Source: Isoptericola variabilis 225 (GTDB taxonomy: Bacteria; Actinomycetota; Actinomycetes; Actinomycetales; Cellulomonadaceae). From it: DNA of 64,000 nucleotides. Position numbers and translations under genes: made by a program. Under the pieces are notes generated by a model that saw only the letters and a list, made by a program, of their open reading frames with translations, ran no database searches and was not told where the DNA came from. Shown piece by piece: positions 27,117 through 35,476 of this stretch. The first letter of the stretch is position 1, and the number at the start of each line of letters is the position of its first letter. The stretch lies in assembly GCF_000215105.1 (NCBI RefSeq), contig NC_015588.1, forward strand, positions 1,364,001 through 1,428,000. The letters are read 5' to 3'.

Positions 27117-28073
27117 TTGCTGGACCCGCTGGGCATCTACCAGGTCGACGAGGACGCCGTCGCGCGCACGCTCGCAGACCACCTCGCGGACCGCGCCGGG
27201 AGCCCGGCGCCGGACGCGGGGCGTGCGGGCCCGGTGCTGCTGCACTCGCTCCGCGGCTTCGTCGACGCCGGGGCGGCGGGCGAGATCGCGGCCGAGCACC
27301 TCGCGCGGCACCTCACGGCGACGCGGCTCGTGACGTTCGACGTCGACCAGCTGCTCGACTACCGCTCGAAGCGCGCGGTCATGACGTTCGACGCCGACCG
27401 GTGGGCCGACTACGAGGAGCCGTTCCTCGTGATCGACCACGTCCGCGACGCGGAGGGCACCGGCTTCCTGCTGCTGCACGGCTCCGAGCCCGACCTGCAG
27501 TGGGAGCGGGTCGTCGCGGCGGTCCGCGGGCTGGTGGACCGCTTCTCGGTCTCGCTCACGGTCGGCTTCCACGGCATCCCCATGGGCGTGCCGCACACGA
27601 GGCCGCTGTCCCTGACCGCGCACGCGACCCGCACGGGCCTCGTCGAGGACTACACCTCCTTCTTCGGCCGCGTGCAGGTCCCCGGCTCGATGGCCGCGCT
27701 GCTCGAGTACCGCCTCGGCCAGGCCGGGCACGACGCCATGGGCTTCACGGTGCACGTGCCGCACTACCTCGGCCAATCGCGGTACACGCCCGCGGCCGTC
27801 GTCGCCCTGCAGCACGTCGAGCGGGCGACCGGGCTCGACCTCGCGACCGGGCAGCTCACGGCCGCGGCGGCCGAGGCCACGATCGAGGTCGAGCGCCAGG
27901 TGCGCGAGTCGGCCGAGGTGGCCGCGGTCGTCAAGGCGCTCGAGGAGCAGTACGACGCGTTCACGCGCTCGGTCGGGCGCACGAACCTCCTGGCCGAGCA
28001 GGCGCCGCTGCCGACCGCCGAGGAGCTCGGGGCGGAGTTCGAGCGGTTCCTCGCCCAGCAGGGCGACGACTGA
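27117..28073 (+). CDS. PAC2-family (proteasome-assembly-chaperone-like) protein
   Basis: This 318-residue protein is of the PAC2 superfamily, common in actinobacteria and archaea. [23 protein letters not shown] at the N-terminus, [29 protein letters not shown] and [16 protein letters not shown] are its landmarks. A charged helical C-terminus follows (about residues 255-318). The TTG start at 27117 has a GAGGAGGAG ribosome site. No proteasome gene lies nearby, so a proteasome link is only a family-level idea; function is unknown. Confidence 0.85.
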   Translation: MLDPLGIYQVDEDAVARTLADHLADRAGSPAPDAGRAGPVLLHSLRGFVDAGAAGEIAAEHLARHLTATRLVTFDVDQLLDYRSKRAVMTFDADRWADYEEPFLVIDHVRDAEGTGFLLLHGSEPDLQWERVVAAVRGLVDRFSVSLTVGFHGIPMGVPHTRPLSLTAHATRTGLVEDYTSFFGRVQVPGSMAALLEYRLGQAGHDAMGFTVHVPHYLGQSRYTPAAVVALQHVERATGLDLATGQLTAAAAEATIEVERQVRESAEVAAVVKALEEQYDAFTRSVGRTNLLAEQAPLPTAEELGAEFERFLAQQGDD

Positions 28074-28255
28074 CCCGTCGCCGCGCCCGGGCGCCGGAGA
28101 ACGTCCTGAACCGTGGCACGACGGACGTGGTCCGTGCCACACTGGCGCCGTTGCAGCGGCGAACCCACGCACGAACCGGCGTCGGCGAACTCTTGCAGCG
28201 ACGGGCGGCCGGCCGGTCCGCCCGTGACGGGTGGACGGAAGGTCGAAGGATCAGC
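28074..28255 (+). promoter_or_regulatory. Leader region of the cold-shock gene
   Basis: This is 182 bases without an open gene. An inverted repeat GTGGCACG (28113-28120)/CGTGCCAC (28133-28140), extendable with a bulge, lies early in it, and TTGCAGCG occurs twice (near 28151 and 28193). The ATG has GAAGGA upstream. Long structured leaders are usual for cold-shock genes, where they control message stability and translation; no defined promoter could be chosen. Confidence 0.45.
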
Positions 28256-28459
28256 ATGACGCAGGGTTCTGTGAAGTGGTTCAACGCGGAGAAGGGCTAC
28301 GGCTTCATCGCTCAGGACGGCGGCGGGGCCGACGTCTTCGTGCACTACTCGGCGATCCAGTCGCAGGGGTACCGCACCCTCGAGGAGGCCCAGCGGGTCG
28401 AGTTCGAGATCACCCAGGGCCCCAAGGGGCCGCAGGCGGAGCAGGTCGTCCCGCTCTGA
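28256..28459 (+). CDS. Cold-shock protein, CspA family
   Basis: This 67-residue OB-fold protein binds single-stranded RNA and DNA. Both nucleic-acid motifs are present, KGYGFIAQ (RNP1) and DVFVHYSAI (RNP2), in the standard frame [13 protein letters not shown]. It acts as an RNA chaperone; whether it is cold-induced or constitutive cannot be told from sequence. ATG 28256 has a GAAGGA site. A perfect hairpin terminator follows. Confidence 0.96.
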   Translation: MTQGSVKWFNAEKGYGFIAQDGGGADVFVHYSAIQSQGYRTLEEAQRVEFEITQGPKGPQAEQVVPL

Positions 28460-28474
28460 CGCCCCCCGGGCGAC

Positions 28475-28515
28475 CGACGAGGGCCGCGTCCCCGCCCGGG
28501 GCGCGGCCCTCGTCG
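28475..28515. terminator. Perfect 14-bp hairpin terminator
   Basis: CGACGAGGGCCGCG (28475-28488) pairs perfectly with CGCGGCCCTCGTCG (28502-28515) around a 13-base loop. It lies between the convergent cold-shock and spermidine-synthase-like genes and can act on both strands. No T-run is present. Confidence 0.88.
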
Positions 28516-28551
28516 CGCGTCCGGACGGCTCCGCCGCCTCGCTCCGCCGCC

Positions 28552-29457
28552 TCAGGGCAGGGCCGCGGCCGTCCCGACGAACCGCGCGACGTCGTCGCCC
28601 GCGAGGAGACGCGCCGGCACCGCGAGCGTCCGCAGGCCCCGGCCGAGCGCGGGGTCGCCCAGGTCGGGTCGCGCCGGCGGGCCGCCGGCGGCACCCGCGC
28701 CGTCCTCCTCGCCCTCGGCCGCCCGGACGGCGACGAGCACGACGTTGCCGTAGCGCCGCCCCTTGAGCACGCCCGGCTCGGCGACGGCGGCGAGCCGTCC
28801 GGCCGCCGCGGCGTCGCCGCCGAACGCCCGCGCCAGCGTCGCGAGCTCCCGGCGCGCGAGCGTCAGGGGCGGCCGGTCGGCGCAGTTGGCGAGCAGCACG
28901 CCGCCGGGCCGCAGCGCGCGGTGCGCCGCCGCGGCGAACGCCGTGCCCGCGAGGTGCTCGGGCGTCCGGTCGTCCGCGAACACGTCGCGCACGACGACGT
29001 CGTACGAGCCCGGCACGACGCCCTCGAGCGCACGGCCGGCGTCGTCGGCTCGCAGCCGCAGCAGCGGCGAGCGGGGGAGCGCGAACCACTCCCGCACGAG
29101 CGTCGTCAGGCGCGCGTCGACGTCGACGCCGAGCTGGCGCGAGCCGGGCCGCTCGTGCTCGACGTACCGGGCGAGCGCGCAGCCCGCCGCGCCGAGGTGC
29201 AGCACGCGCAGCGGGCCCGGCGGGAGGAGTGCGAGGACGGCGGCCATCTGCTGCATGTACTCGAACGCGAGGAACCCGGGGTCGGCGAGGTCCAGGGCCG
29301 AGCTCGGCACGCCGTTGACGTGCAGCGTCACCCGCTCCGGGTGGTCGGGGTCCCGCTCGAGGTGCGCGGTGCCCGTGTCGATCTCGACCGGGCCCTCGGG
29401 CAGTGTCGGTGCCTCGGGGGATCCTGGGGAGCGTCGCGGGCGGGTGCGGCGGGCCAT
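28552..29457 (-). CDS. Spermidine-synthase-like methyltransferase-fold protein
   Basis: This 301-residue Rossmann protein resembles polyamine aminopropyltransferases (SpeE family). It shows VLHLGAAGCALARYV, an acidic nucleoside-binding loop (QLGVDVDARL), a DDAG region (RLRADDAGRAL), DVVVRDVFADDRTP and LRPGGVLLANCADR. Actinobacterial members of this group often do not make spermidine, and the polyamine-site residues are not convincingly complete, so substrate is open. ATG 29457 is set by a GGGAG site; the longer frame overlaps the SOS promoter on the other strand. Confidence 0.78.
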   Translation of the reverse strand: MARRTRPRRSPGSPEAPTLPEGPVEIDTGTAHLERDPDHPERVTLHVNGVPSSALDLADPGFLAFEYMQQMAAVLALLPPGPLRVLHLGAAGCALARYVEHERPGSRQLGVDVDARLTTLVREWFALPRSPLLRLRADDAGRALEGVVPGSYDVVVRDVFADDRTPEHLAGTAFAAAAHRALRPGGVLLANCADRPPLTLARRELATLARAFGGDAAAAGRLAAVAEPGVLKGRRYGNVVLVAVRAAEGEEDGAGAAGGPPARPDLGDPALGRGLRTLAVPARLLAGDDVARFVGTAAALP

Positions 29458-29491
29458 GGGGACAGTCTCCCAGCCGCGGTCGCCGGCGCGA

Positions 29492-29521
29492 TTGACAGAG
29501 ATCGAACAGGTGTTCGACACT
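29492..29521 (+). promoter_or_regulatory. SOS promoter of the HEPN-dinB operon
   Basis: TTGACA (29492-29497), an 18-bp spacer and GACACT (29516-29521) make the core promoter. The spacer holds the SOS box TCGAACAGGTGTTCGA (29502-29517), a perfect match to TCGAAC-N4-GTTCGA. LexA binding here would cover the region between -35 and -10. The first gene starts 42 bases downstream. Confidence 0.9.
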
Positions 29522-29562
29522 GGAGCCGCGGGCGGTGCCCGCAGGACCACGGGAGGTGTGCC

Positions 29563-30012
29563 ATGTCGCCTCGGACCTCGACCCGGACGGCGGGACCTCG
29601 GGTCGTCCCGCCCGACGTCGCCCGACTGCTGGCGCGCGCGGACGCCGAGCTCGCGGCGGCGGAGGCCGCGGCCGACGCCGCGGAGCGCTTCGTCCACGCT
29701 CATCTCGCGGCGCTCCGCGCCGCCGCCGCGGTCGTGGCGCTGCGGGGAAGGCCTTCGCGGCGCTCCGGTGCGCGCTCCGTGTGGGACATGCTCGCGGTCG
29801 TCGAGCCGGGCCTGTCGGCGTGGTCGGTGTACTTCGCCTCGGGCGCGCGGCTGCGTGCCGCCGTCGACGCCGGGCACGGCGAGGAGGTGCCGCCCGCGCG
29901 CGCCGACGAGCTGGTCGCGTGCGCGGAGGACTTCCGTGACGAGGTTGGCATGCTCGTCGACCCCGACGCCGGCTTCGCCCGGCCGTTCGCGACGGCGTCG
30001 GCGGCCTCGTGA
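29563..30012 (+). CDS. SAV_6107-type HEPN-domain protein
   Basis: This 149-residue helical, Ala-rich protein is usually found just upstream of dinB in actinobacteria and is assigned to the SAV_6107 HEPN family. Landmarks are DVARLLARADAELAAAEAA, RFVHAHLAALRAAAAVVAL and SVWDMLAVVEPGLSAWSVYFA. The usual HEPN ribonuclease motif (R-x4-6-H) is not clearly visible, so nuclease activity is uncertain. RBS GGGAGG precedes the ATG by seven bases. It overlaps dinB by GTGA and is driven by the SOS promoter, so it is likely DNA-damage induced. Confidence 0.85.
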   Translation: MSPRTSTRTAGPRVVPPDVARLLARADAELAAAEAAADAAERFVHAHLAALRAAAAVVALRGRPSRRSGARSVWDMLAVVEPGLSAWSVYFASGARLRAAVDAGHGEEVPPARADELVACAEDFRDEVGMLVDPDAGFARPFATASAAS

Positions 30013-31259
30013 GCCGCGCCCCGCGCGCAGCCGGCGCGAACCGCGACTGGGGCTCGGACGAGTCCGGCACGCCGGTGCTGCACGTGGACATGGACGCCTT
30101 CTTCGCGTCGTGCGAGCTGGCTCGGCGTCCCGAGCTGCGCGGCCGGCCGGTGATCGTCGGCGGGCGCGAGCGCGGCGTCGTGCTGGCCGCGACGTACGAG
30201 GCGCGGGCGTTCGGGGTCCGGTCCGCGATGTCGATGGCGGCCGCGCGTCGGCTGTGCCCCCAGGCCGTCGTCGTGCCGCCCGACCACGCGCTCTACCACG
30301 AGGTCTCGCGCTCGGTCATGGGGATGCTGGGCGAGATCACGGCGCTCGTCGAGCAGGTCAGCGTCGACGAGGCGTTCCTCGACGTGTCGGGCGCGCGGCG
30401 CCGCCTCGGCGCCCCGACCGAGATCGCCGCGCGCCTGCGCGAGCGTGTCCGTGCGGAGCACGGGATCACGTGCTCGGTCGGGATCGCGCAGAACAAGTTC
30501 GTGGCGAAGCTCGCCTCGACCCACGCCAAGCCCGACGGGATGCTGCTCGTCCCGGCCGACGCGACCGTCGCGTTCCTGCGCACGCTCCCCGTGGGGGCGC
30601 TGTGGGGCGTGGGGGAGAAGACGGAGCAGGCGCTCGCACGGTGGGGCATCACCACGGTCGCGCAGCTCGCCGACACCGACGTGCCGACGCTCCAGGCCGC
30701 GGTCGGCGCCGTCCACGGCGCCCACCTGCACGACCTCGCGTGGGGGCGCGACCCGCGGCCCGTGGTGCCCGAGCACGCCGAGCGCAGCGTCGGCGCCGAG
30801 ACGACGTTCGATCAGGACCTCTGGGACGCCGCCGCGGTCGAGCGTCGGCTGCTCGAGCTCGCGGACCGCGTCGCGGGCCGGCTCCGCCGCCAGGACACGG
30901 TGGGCCGGACGATCGCGCTCAAGGTGCGCACGAGCGACTTCCGCACGCTCACGAGGTCGCGGACCCTGCCGACCCCGACCGACCTCGCCCAGGAGATCTA
31001 CGCGGTCGCGCGCGAGCTCTTCGCCGGCGTCGACCGGCGGGGGCTCGCCGTCCGCCTCGTCGGCGTGCGGGCGGAGAACCTCGAGCGGCGCACCGGCCTG
31101 GCCGCGCAGCCCACGCTCGACGAGGCGGTCGACGCCCGCACCGAGGCCCGGCGGGAGGCGGAGCTCGCGCTCGACGCCGTCCGGGAACGCTTCGGGAGGG
31201 CGGCGATCGGGCTCGGTGCACCGGCCCCCGCGCCGGTCCGGACGGCCCCGAGGACTTGA
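30009..31259 (+). CDS. dinB: DNA polymerase IV
   Basis: This Y-family translesion polymerase has 416 residues. The catalytic acids are in VDMDAFFASCE (about residue 26) and SVDEAFLDVSG (about 120). Other landmarks are the nucleotide-lid region AATYEARAFGVRSAMS, helix-hairpin-helix LWGVGEKTEQALARWGI, and the little-finger domain SVGAETTFDQDL. The C-terminus extends with a Pro/Ala tail without a clear beta-clamp peptide. Its GTG overlaps the HEPN gene stop; both follow a perfect SOS box, so it should be damage-inducible. Confidence 0.95.
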   Translation: MSRAPRAAGANRDWGSDESGTPVLHVDMDAFFASCELARRPELRGRPVIVGGRERGVVLAATYEARAFGVRSAMSMAAARRLCPQAVVVPPDHALYHEVSRSVMGMLGEITALVEQVSVDEAFLDVSGARRRLGAPTEIAARLRERVRAEHGITCSVGIAQNKFVAKLASTHAKPDGMLLVPADATVAFLRTLPVGALWGVGEKTEQALARWGITTVAQLADTDVPTLQAAVGAVHGAHLHDLAWGRDPRPVVPEHAERSVGAETTFDQDLWDAAAVERRLLELADRVAGRLRRQDTVGRTIALKVRTSDFRTLTRSRTLPTPTDLAQEIYAVARELFAGVDRRGLAVRLVGVRAENLERRTGLAAQPTLDEAVDARTEARREAELALDAVRERFGRAAIGLGAPAPAPVRTAPRT

Positions 31260-31352
31260 CGGGGGCAACCAGAGTGCCGTCAACTACCGTGCGGGGCGCC
31301 GCAGGCATATCCTGAGTGTGTCACTGTTCCACCGCGAGATCCGGGGGTCTCG

Positions 31353-31781
31353 ATGCCTCTGTCCGAGTACGAGCAGCGCGTGCTGGAGCAGATGGAGCGC
31401 GCGCTGACCAGCGACGACCCCCGTCTGGCGAACACCCTGCAGCAGACGAGCCGGCGTTCGCCGCTGCGCTACGTCCTGGCCGGCGTCGGCGTCGTCGCCG
31501 GTCTCCTCCTGCTCGTCCTCGGGGCGGCGACCTCGAGGCCCGTGGTCGGCGTCATCGGGTTCGTCCTCATGTTCGCCGGCGTGGCCTACGCCTTCGCCGC
31601 CCCCCGCAAGAGCGGTCCGGTCGGGGTGGTTCGTCCGGACGGGACGGTCGACGCGTCGGCCGGGCCGCAGCCCGGCGGGCGCAAGGCCGGTCGCGGCACC
31701 ACCAAGACCACGACCACGGGCGACGGCTTCCTGGCACGGCTCGAGGAGCGCTGGGAGCGCCGCCGCCGCGAGGGGCGCTAG
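31353..31781 (+). CDS. DUF3040 membrane protein
   Basis: This 142-residue protein matches the actinobacterial DUF3040 family: MPLSEYEQRVLEQMERAL at the N-terminus, then two membrane helices (about residues 38-60 and 65-86) and a basic, Lys/Arg/Thr-rich C-terminal tail. Function is unknown; relatives often sit near division and cell-wall genes, as here. ATG 31353 has only a weak G-rich ribosome site. A TATCCT hexamer at 31308-31313 is a possible -10. Confidence 0.85.
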   Translation: MPLSEYEQRVLEQMERALTSDDPRLANTLQQTSRRSPLRYVLAGVGVVAGLLLLVLGAATSRPVVGVIGFVLMFAGVAYAFAAPRKSGPVGVVRPDGTVDASAGPQPGGRKAGRGTTKTTTTGDGFLARLEERWERRRREGR

Positions 31782-31808
31782 CAGCCCACGCACCACGACG
31801 GCCCGACC

Positions 31809-31840
31809 GGCCCGTCGCGACGCCCGCGTCGCGGCGGGCC
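31809..31840. terminator. Hairpin terminator between DUF3040 and transglutaminase genes
   Basis: GGCCCGTCGCGACG (31809-31822) pairs with CGTCGCGGCGGGCC (31827-31840) over 14 positions with one G-T wobble and a 4-base loop. TTGTCGTTCC follows on the plus strand, and a near-copy of GCGGGCCTTGTCGTTCC occurs about 20 bases later. It serves two convergent genes. Confidence 0.82.
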
Positions 31841-31888
31841 TTGTCGTTCCCGGCGGGCTTGTCGTTCCGGACGCCTCGCCGTTCCCGG

Positions 31889-34126
31889 TCAGGACCGCGT
31901 CGCAAGGGCCGGGGTCAGACCGTCGGTGACGGAGTCGGCGAGCGTCTCGAGCTCGCTCGGCGAGTACGGGCCGGGCGTGCGCGCGTATCGGGCGGCCTCC
32001 GCGGCGTCGGCGAGCGCCACGAGGTCCTCGAGGACCTCCTCGGGCAGCGGCGCGCCGAGGCGTGACTCGACGCGGGCGGCGATGACCTCCGGGGCCCGCC
32101 GCAGCGTCGTGGGCGGCGGCAGCTCGATCCCGCCCTCCCGCAGCGCGGAGACGACCCGCTGCCAGGCGCGCTCCGGGTCGACCAGGGGGATGACGGTGCG
32201 GCGGCGCACGAGCAGCAGGACCGCGCCGGCGAGGACCAGGACGCCGCCGACGCCCGCGACGACCCACGTCCAGCCGGGCAGGCCCGCGTCGGCGGTCCCG
32301 ACGCCGCCGGCCCGCGGGACCGCGGTCGCCGCAGGGTCCTCGCGCTCGGGCGGCGGCACCTGCTCGCGCGGCACCTCGTCGGCGCCGGTGGGCACGGGCA
32401 GCGGGACGTCCTGGCCGGTGGCCGGGTTCGTGTACGTCGGGGCGACGCCGGTCTGGACCGCGGGCGTCGGCTCGAAGCGGACCCACCCCGCGCCCTCGAA
32501 GTAGAGCTCGGGCCACGCGTGCGAGTCCTGCCCGCGGATCTCCCACGTGCCCTCCTCGACGTCGGTCCCGGGGAGGTGACCCACCGCGAGGCGGGCCGGG
32601 ATGCCGAGCGAGCGCGCCATCACGACCATGGTGGTCGCGAACTGCAGGCAGTACCCGGTGCGGTGGTCGAGGAAGTCCCAGACGGGGTCGCCCGTGGAGC
32701 CGCGGGGCAGCTCGGTCGCGTACGTGAAGACGGACGGGTCGCGGAACCAGCCCTGCAGGGCCACGGCCTGGTCGTAGGCGTTGTCGGCGTCGCCGGCGAC
32801 CTCGCGCGCGAGCGCGGCGACGTCGTCGCCGTGCTGCGTCGTGGGCAGCTCCGTGTAGGCCGGGTCGATCTCGGGCGCCGGCGCCGCGCGCAGCACGTCG
32901 GGTGACAGCTCGCGCTCGTGCACGCCCAGCTCGTAGACCTGGCCCGGGTCGGTGCGGTCGCCGACGACCTCGTCGCGGACCTCGTCGTAGCCCCACCCGC
33001 CGTCGACGGCCAGCTCCCGGGGGTCGGTCGGCAGGGGAAGCTTGTCGTCGCGCAGCTCGCCGACGGTCACCGTGACGTTCGTCGTGCCGGCCGTGGGCAC
33101 GTCGAGGCCGCCGGGCCACAGCACCTGGCCCGCGTCGAAGTCTCGGCCCGCGCGGTCGGCGCCGCGCTGCCAGCGCCGGCCGTCGAACGCGGTCGCGGTG
33201 TAGCTGCGCAGCGGCCCGACGTCCTCGCCGCTGTCGGTCCGGTAGGTGAGGACCACGCTGTTCGAGCGCTCGGTGAGGCTGCGCAGGATGTCGAGGTCCT
33301 CGGAGAGGCGGATCGTGTCGCCCGTCGTCGTGAAGGCGCGGTACCAGCCCCCGGCGACGCCGGGCAGCGCGCTCGACGCGCTCCCCACCAGCAGCGCGAC
33401 GACGGTGACGCTCGCCGCGGTCGTCGTGGTGACGAGCGAGCGCGCCCGCTCGGCGCGGCGCACGCCCGGGTCGAGGCGCTCGCCGCGCCGCCGCGCCCGC
33501 GCGCCGACCGGCCCGTCGAGCGTCAGCAGCAGGAGGAGCGCGACGACGGTCACGACGAAGACCACGGGCTGGACGCGGCCGGTGAGCACGAGCGGCGGGC
33601 ACCACAGGGCGAGCATCGGGGCGCCCGCCACGGCGGGACGGCGCAGCCCGCCCGCGAGCGCGTCGGCGAGCAGGTGCACGAGGAGCGTGCCGCCCACCGC
33701 GAGCAGCGCGACCGGCAGCGATCCGGGCACCGGAGCGACCTCGGACCGGATGATCTCGCCCGCCTCGCCGACGCGCTCGAGCGTGCGGCCGAGGTGCTCG
33801 GGGCCGACCACCACGTCGAGCCCGCCGGTCGGCGAGCCGAAGCGGGCGACGACGTACCAGAGCGCCACGGCGCAGCCGGCGAGCGTCGGCAGGACCGAGC
33901 CCGAGCCGTCGTCGCCGCGGCGGGACGTGCGGCGACGACGCTCGACCAGCTCGCGCACGACGGCGGTCGAGGTCCCGACGAGCGCGACGCCGATCAGCCC
34001 GGTGCTGACCCAGGCGCCGGGCAGGATGACGGTCGTCAGGGCGAGCATGGACGCCGCGACGGCGACCGTGACGAGCACGGCGGTCGCCGCGAGGCGGGTC
34101 GTGGGGCTCGCGTGGGCGGGGATCAC
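31889..34126 (-). CDS. Membrane-anchored transglutaminase-like protein
   Basis: This 745-residue protein has about five to six N-terminal membrane helices (residues 1-200), an extracytoplasmic region, and a transglutaminase core with Cys493 in TGYCLQFATTMVVMARSLG, then His in DSHAWPELYF and Asp before WVRFEPTP, the usual triad. A further membrane helix (about residues 615-640) and a cytoplasmic tail (DUF4129-like) follow. Such proteins sit with DUF58 and MoxR proteins and are thought to act at the cell envelope. GTG 34126 overlaps the DUF58 stop by four bases. Confidence 0.9.
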   Translation of the reverse strand: MIPAHASPTTRLAATAVLVTVAVAASMLALTTVILPGAWVSTGLIGVALVGTSTAVVRELVERRRRTSRRGDDGSGSVLPTLAGCAVALWYVVARFGSPTGGLDVVVGPEHLGRTLERVGEAGEIIRSEVAPVPGSLPVALLAVGGTLLVHLLADALAGGLRRPAVAGAPMLALWCPPLVLTGRVQPVVFVVTVVALLLLLTLDGPVGARARRRGERLDPGVRRAERARSLVTTTTAASVTVVALLVGSASSALPGVAGGWYRAFTTTGDTIRLSEDLDILRSLTERSNSVVLTYRTDSGEDVGPLRSYTATAFDGRRWQRGADRAGRDFDAGQVLWPGGLDVPTAGTTNVTVTVGELRDDKLPLPTDPRELAVDGGWGYDEVRDEVVGDRTDPGQVYELGVHERELSPDVLRAAPAPEIDPAYTELPTTQHGDDVAALAREVAGDADNAYDQAVALQGWFRDPSVFTYATELPRGSTGDPVWDFLDHRTGYCLQFATTMVVMARSLGIPARLAVGHLPGTDVEEGTWEIRGQDSHAWPELYFEGAGWVRFEPTPAVQTGVAPTYTNPATGQDVPLPVPTGADEVPREQVPPPEREDPAATAVPRAGGVGTADAGLPGWTWVVAGVGGVLVLAGAVLLLVRRRTVIPLVDPERAWQRVVSALREGGIELPPPTTLRRAPEVIAARVESRLGAPLPEEVLEDLVALADAAEAARYARTPGPYSPSELETLADSVTDGLTPALATRS

Positions 34127-35466
34127 TCGGCACGCTCCTGGAGCAGGGCCCACGCGCGGTCCGCGGGCGTCCCGGGCGGGCAGGTGGCGACGCGCCAGCC
34201 GGCCGTGCGCAGGGCCGTGACCGTCTCGGCGGCGTCGTGCCCGAAGCCGACGGCGCGGGGCTGGACCACGAGCGCCCAGCACACGCCCTCGGCCGCGAGC
34301 GACGCGAGGTCGTGCCGCGCCGCCGCGGCCACCGGCCCGAGCAGCGCGACCGTGATCTCGCCCGTGCCCCGGTCGAGGCGCAGCGAGCGGACGGTCGCCG
34401 TGAGCGCGCGCTCGGCCTCGGCCGCGTTGCGGTGCCCGTGCAGGTCGACCGTCGCGTCGAGGACCGTCGGACGGCCGGCCCGGGCACCGGTGACGAACCG
34501 CGACGTGGTGGCGTGGGTGACGACGCTTGTCGGCACGAGCCGCGCGGGGTGGCCGGCCTCGAGGAACGCCACGGCGATCGACGCGGCGAGCTCGACGGCC
34601 CACTCGCCGTCGTCGACGGCCTGGACCGAGCGCTGGGTCGGCCACGGGCCCGTGCGAGGCTCGACCGGGGGCGGCAGGAGCGCGCGGTCGAGCAGGACGG
34701 TCACGGGCCGCACGCCCGAGCTCTCGTCGGCACGGACCATGAGCCGGCCCTGGCGCGCCGACCGGGCCCAGTGCACGCGCCGGGGGTCGTCGCCGGCCAC
34801 GTACTCGCGCAGCACCGAGTCGTCGGTCGACGCGAGCCGTGCGCCGGTCGCGGCACGGTCGACCTCGCCGCGTACGCGCGTGCGCGCGCTCAGCTCGGTC
34901 GTCCGGGGCCACACGGCGACCGACGTCGCCTCGCCGAGCGGTTGGGTCGTGCGCACGAGCCCGAACACGTCGGTGCGGGTCGTCAGGAGCGGGCCGAGCG
35001 CCCAGCGCCCGCGGCGCACCGGGACGAGGGAGTAGCGCACCGCGACGCGGTCGGGGTGCGCGGAGACGGACGCCCGGATGCCGTGGGGTCCGGCGAGCTC
35101 GTGCGCCGCCTGCTCGGACAGCCGCAGGCGCGCCAGCCGCTCGTAGGCGGCGCCGCTGCGTGCGCGGGCCGCGACGAGCAGCTGCGCGTCGGCGCTCTGG
35201 CCGCGCACGACCGGGTTGGGCGCGATCTGGCGGGTCACGACCAGCGCGCCGCGGCCCGAGTCGAGCCGCTGGAGCCCCATGGCGACCCAGGCCGCCCCCA
35301 CCGCGAGCGCGCCGGCCGCGCCGAGGCCGACGACGTCCGGGAGCGCGAGCACGATCCCGACGACGACGAGCACCCCGCCGGTGCACAGCAGCGCGACGCC
35401 CCGGCCGGTCAGCCGGACCCGGGCGATCCGCCGGACCGCCTGCCGCAGCGCGCCGTCGTCGGCCAC
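34123..35466 (-). CDS. DUF58 membrane protein
   Basis: This 447-residue protein has two N-terminal membrane helices (about residues 22-65), then a beta-rich part and the DUF58 domain (LREYVAGDDPRRVHWARSAR, followed by MVRADESSGVRPVTVLLD), which resembles a von Willebrand A fold. It is the middle member of a moxR-DUF58-transglutaminase operon and probably the MoxR client. The GTG at 35466 lies 10 bases after the moxR stop. No enzymatic activity is known for the family. Confidence 0.9.
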   Translation of the reverse strand: MADDGALRQAVRRIARVRLTGRGVALLCTGGVLVVVGIVLALPDVVGLGAAGALAVGAAWVAMGLQRLDSGRGALVVTRQIAPNPVVRGQSADAQLLVAARARSGAAYERLARLRLSEQAAHELAGPHGIRASVSAHPDRVAVRYSLVPVRRGRWALGPLLTTRTDVFGLVRTTQPLGEATSVAVWPRTTELSARTRVRGEVDRAATGARLASTDDSVLREYVAGDDPRRVHWARSARQGRLMVRADESSGVRPVTVLLDRALLPPPVEPRTGPWPTQRSVQAVDDGEWAVELAASIAVAFLEAGHPARLVPTSVVTHATTSRFVTGARAGRPTVLDATVDLHGHRNAAEAERALTATVRSLRLDRGTGEITVALLGPVAAAARHDLASLAAEGVCWALVVQPRAVGFGHDAAETVTALRTAGWRVATCPPGTPADRAWALLQERAE

Positions 35467-35476
35467 GACGCCCCCG

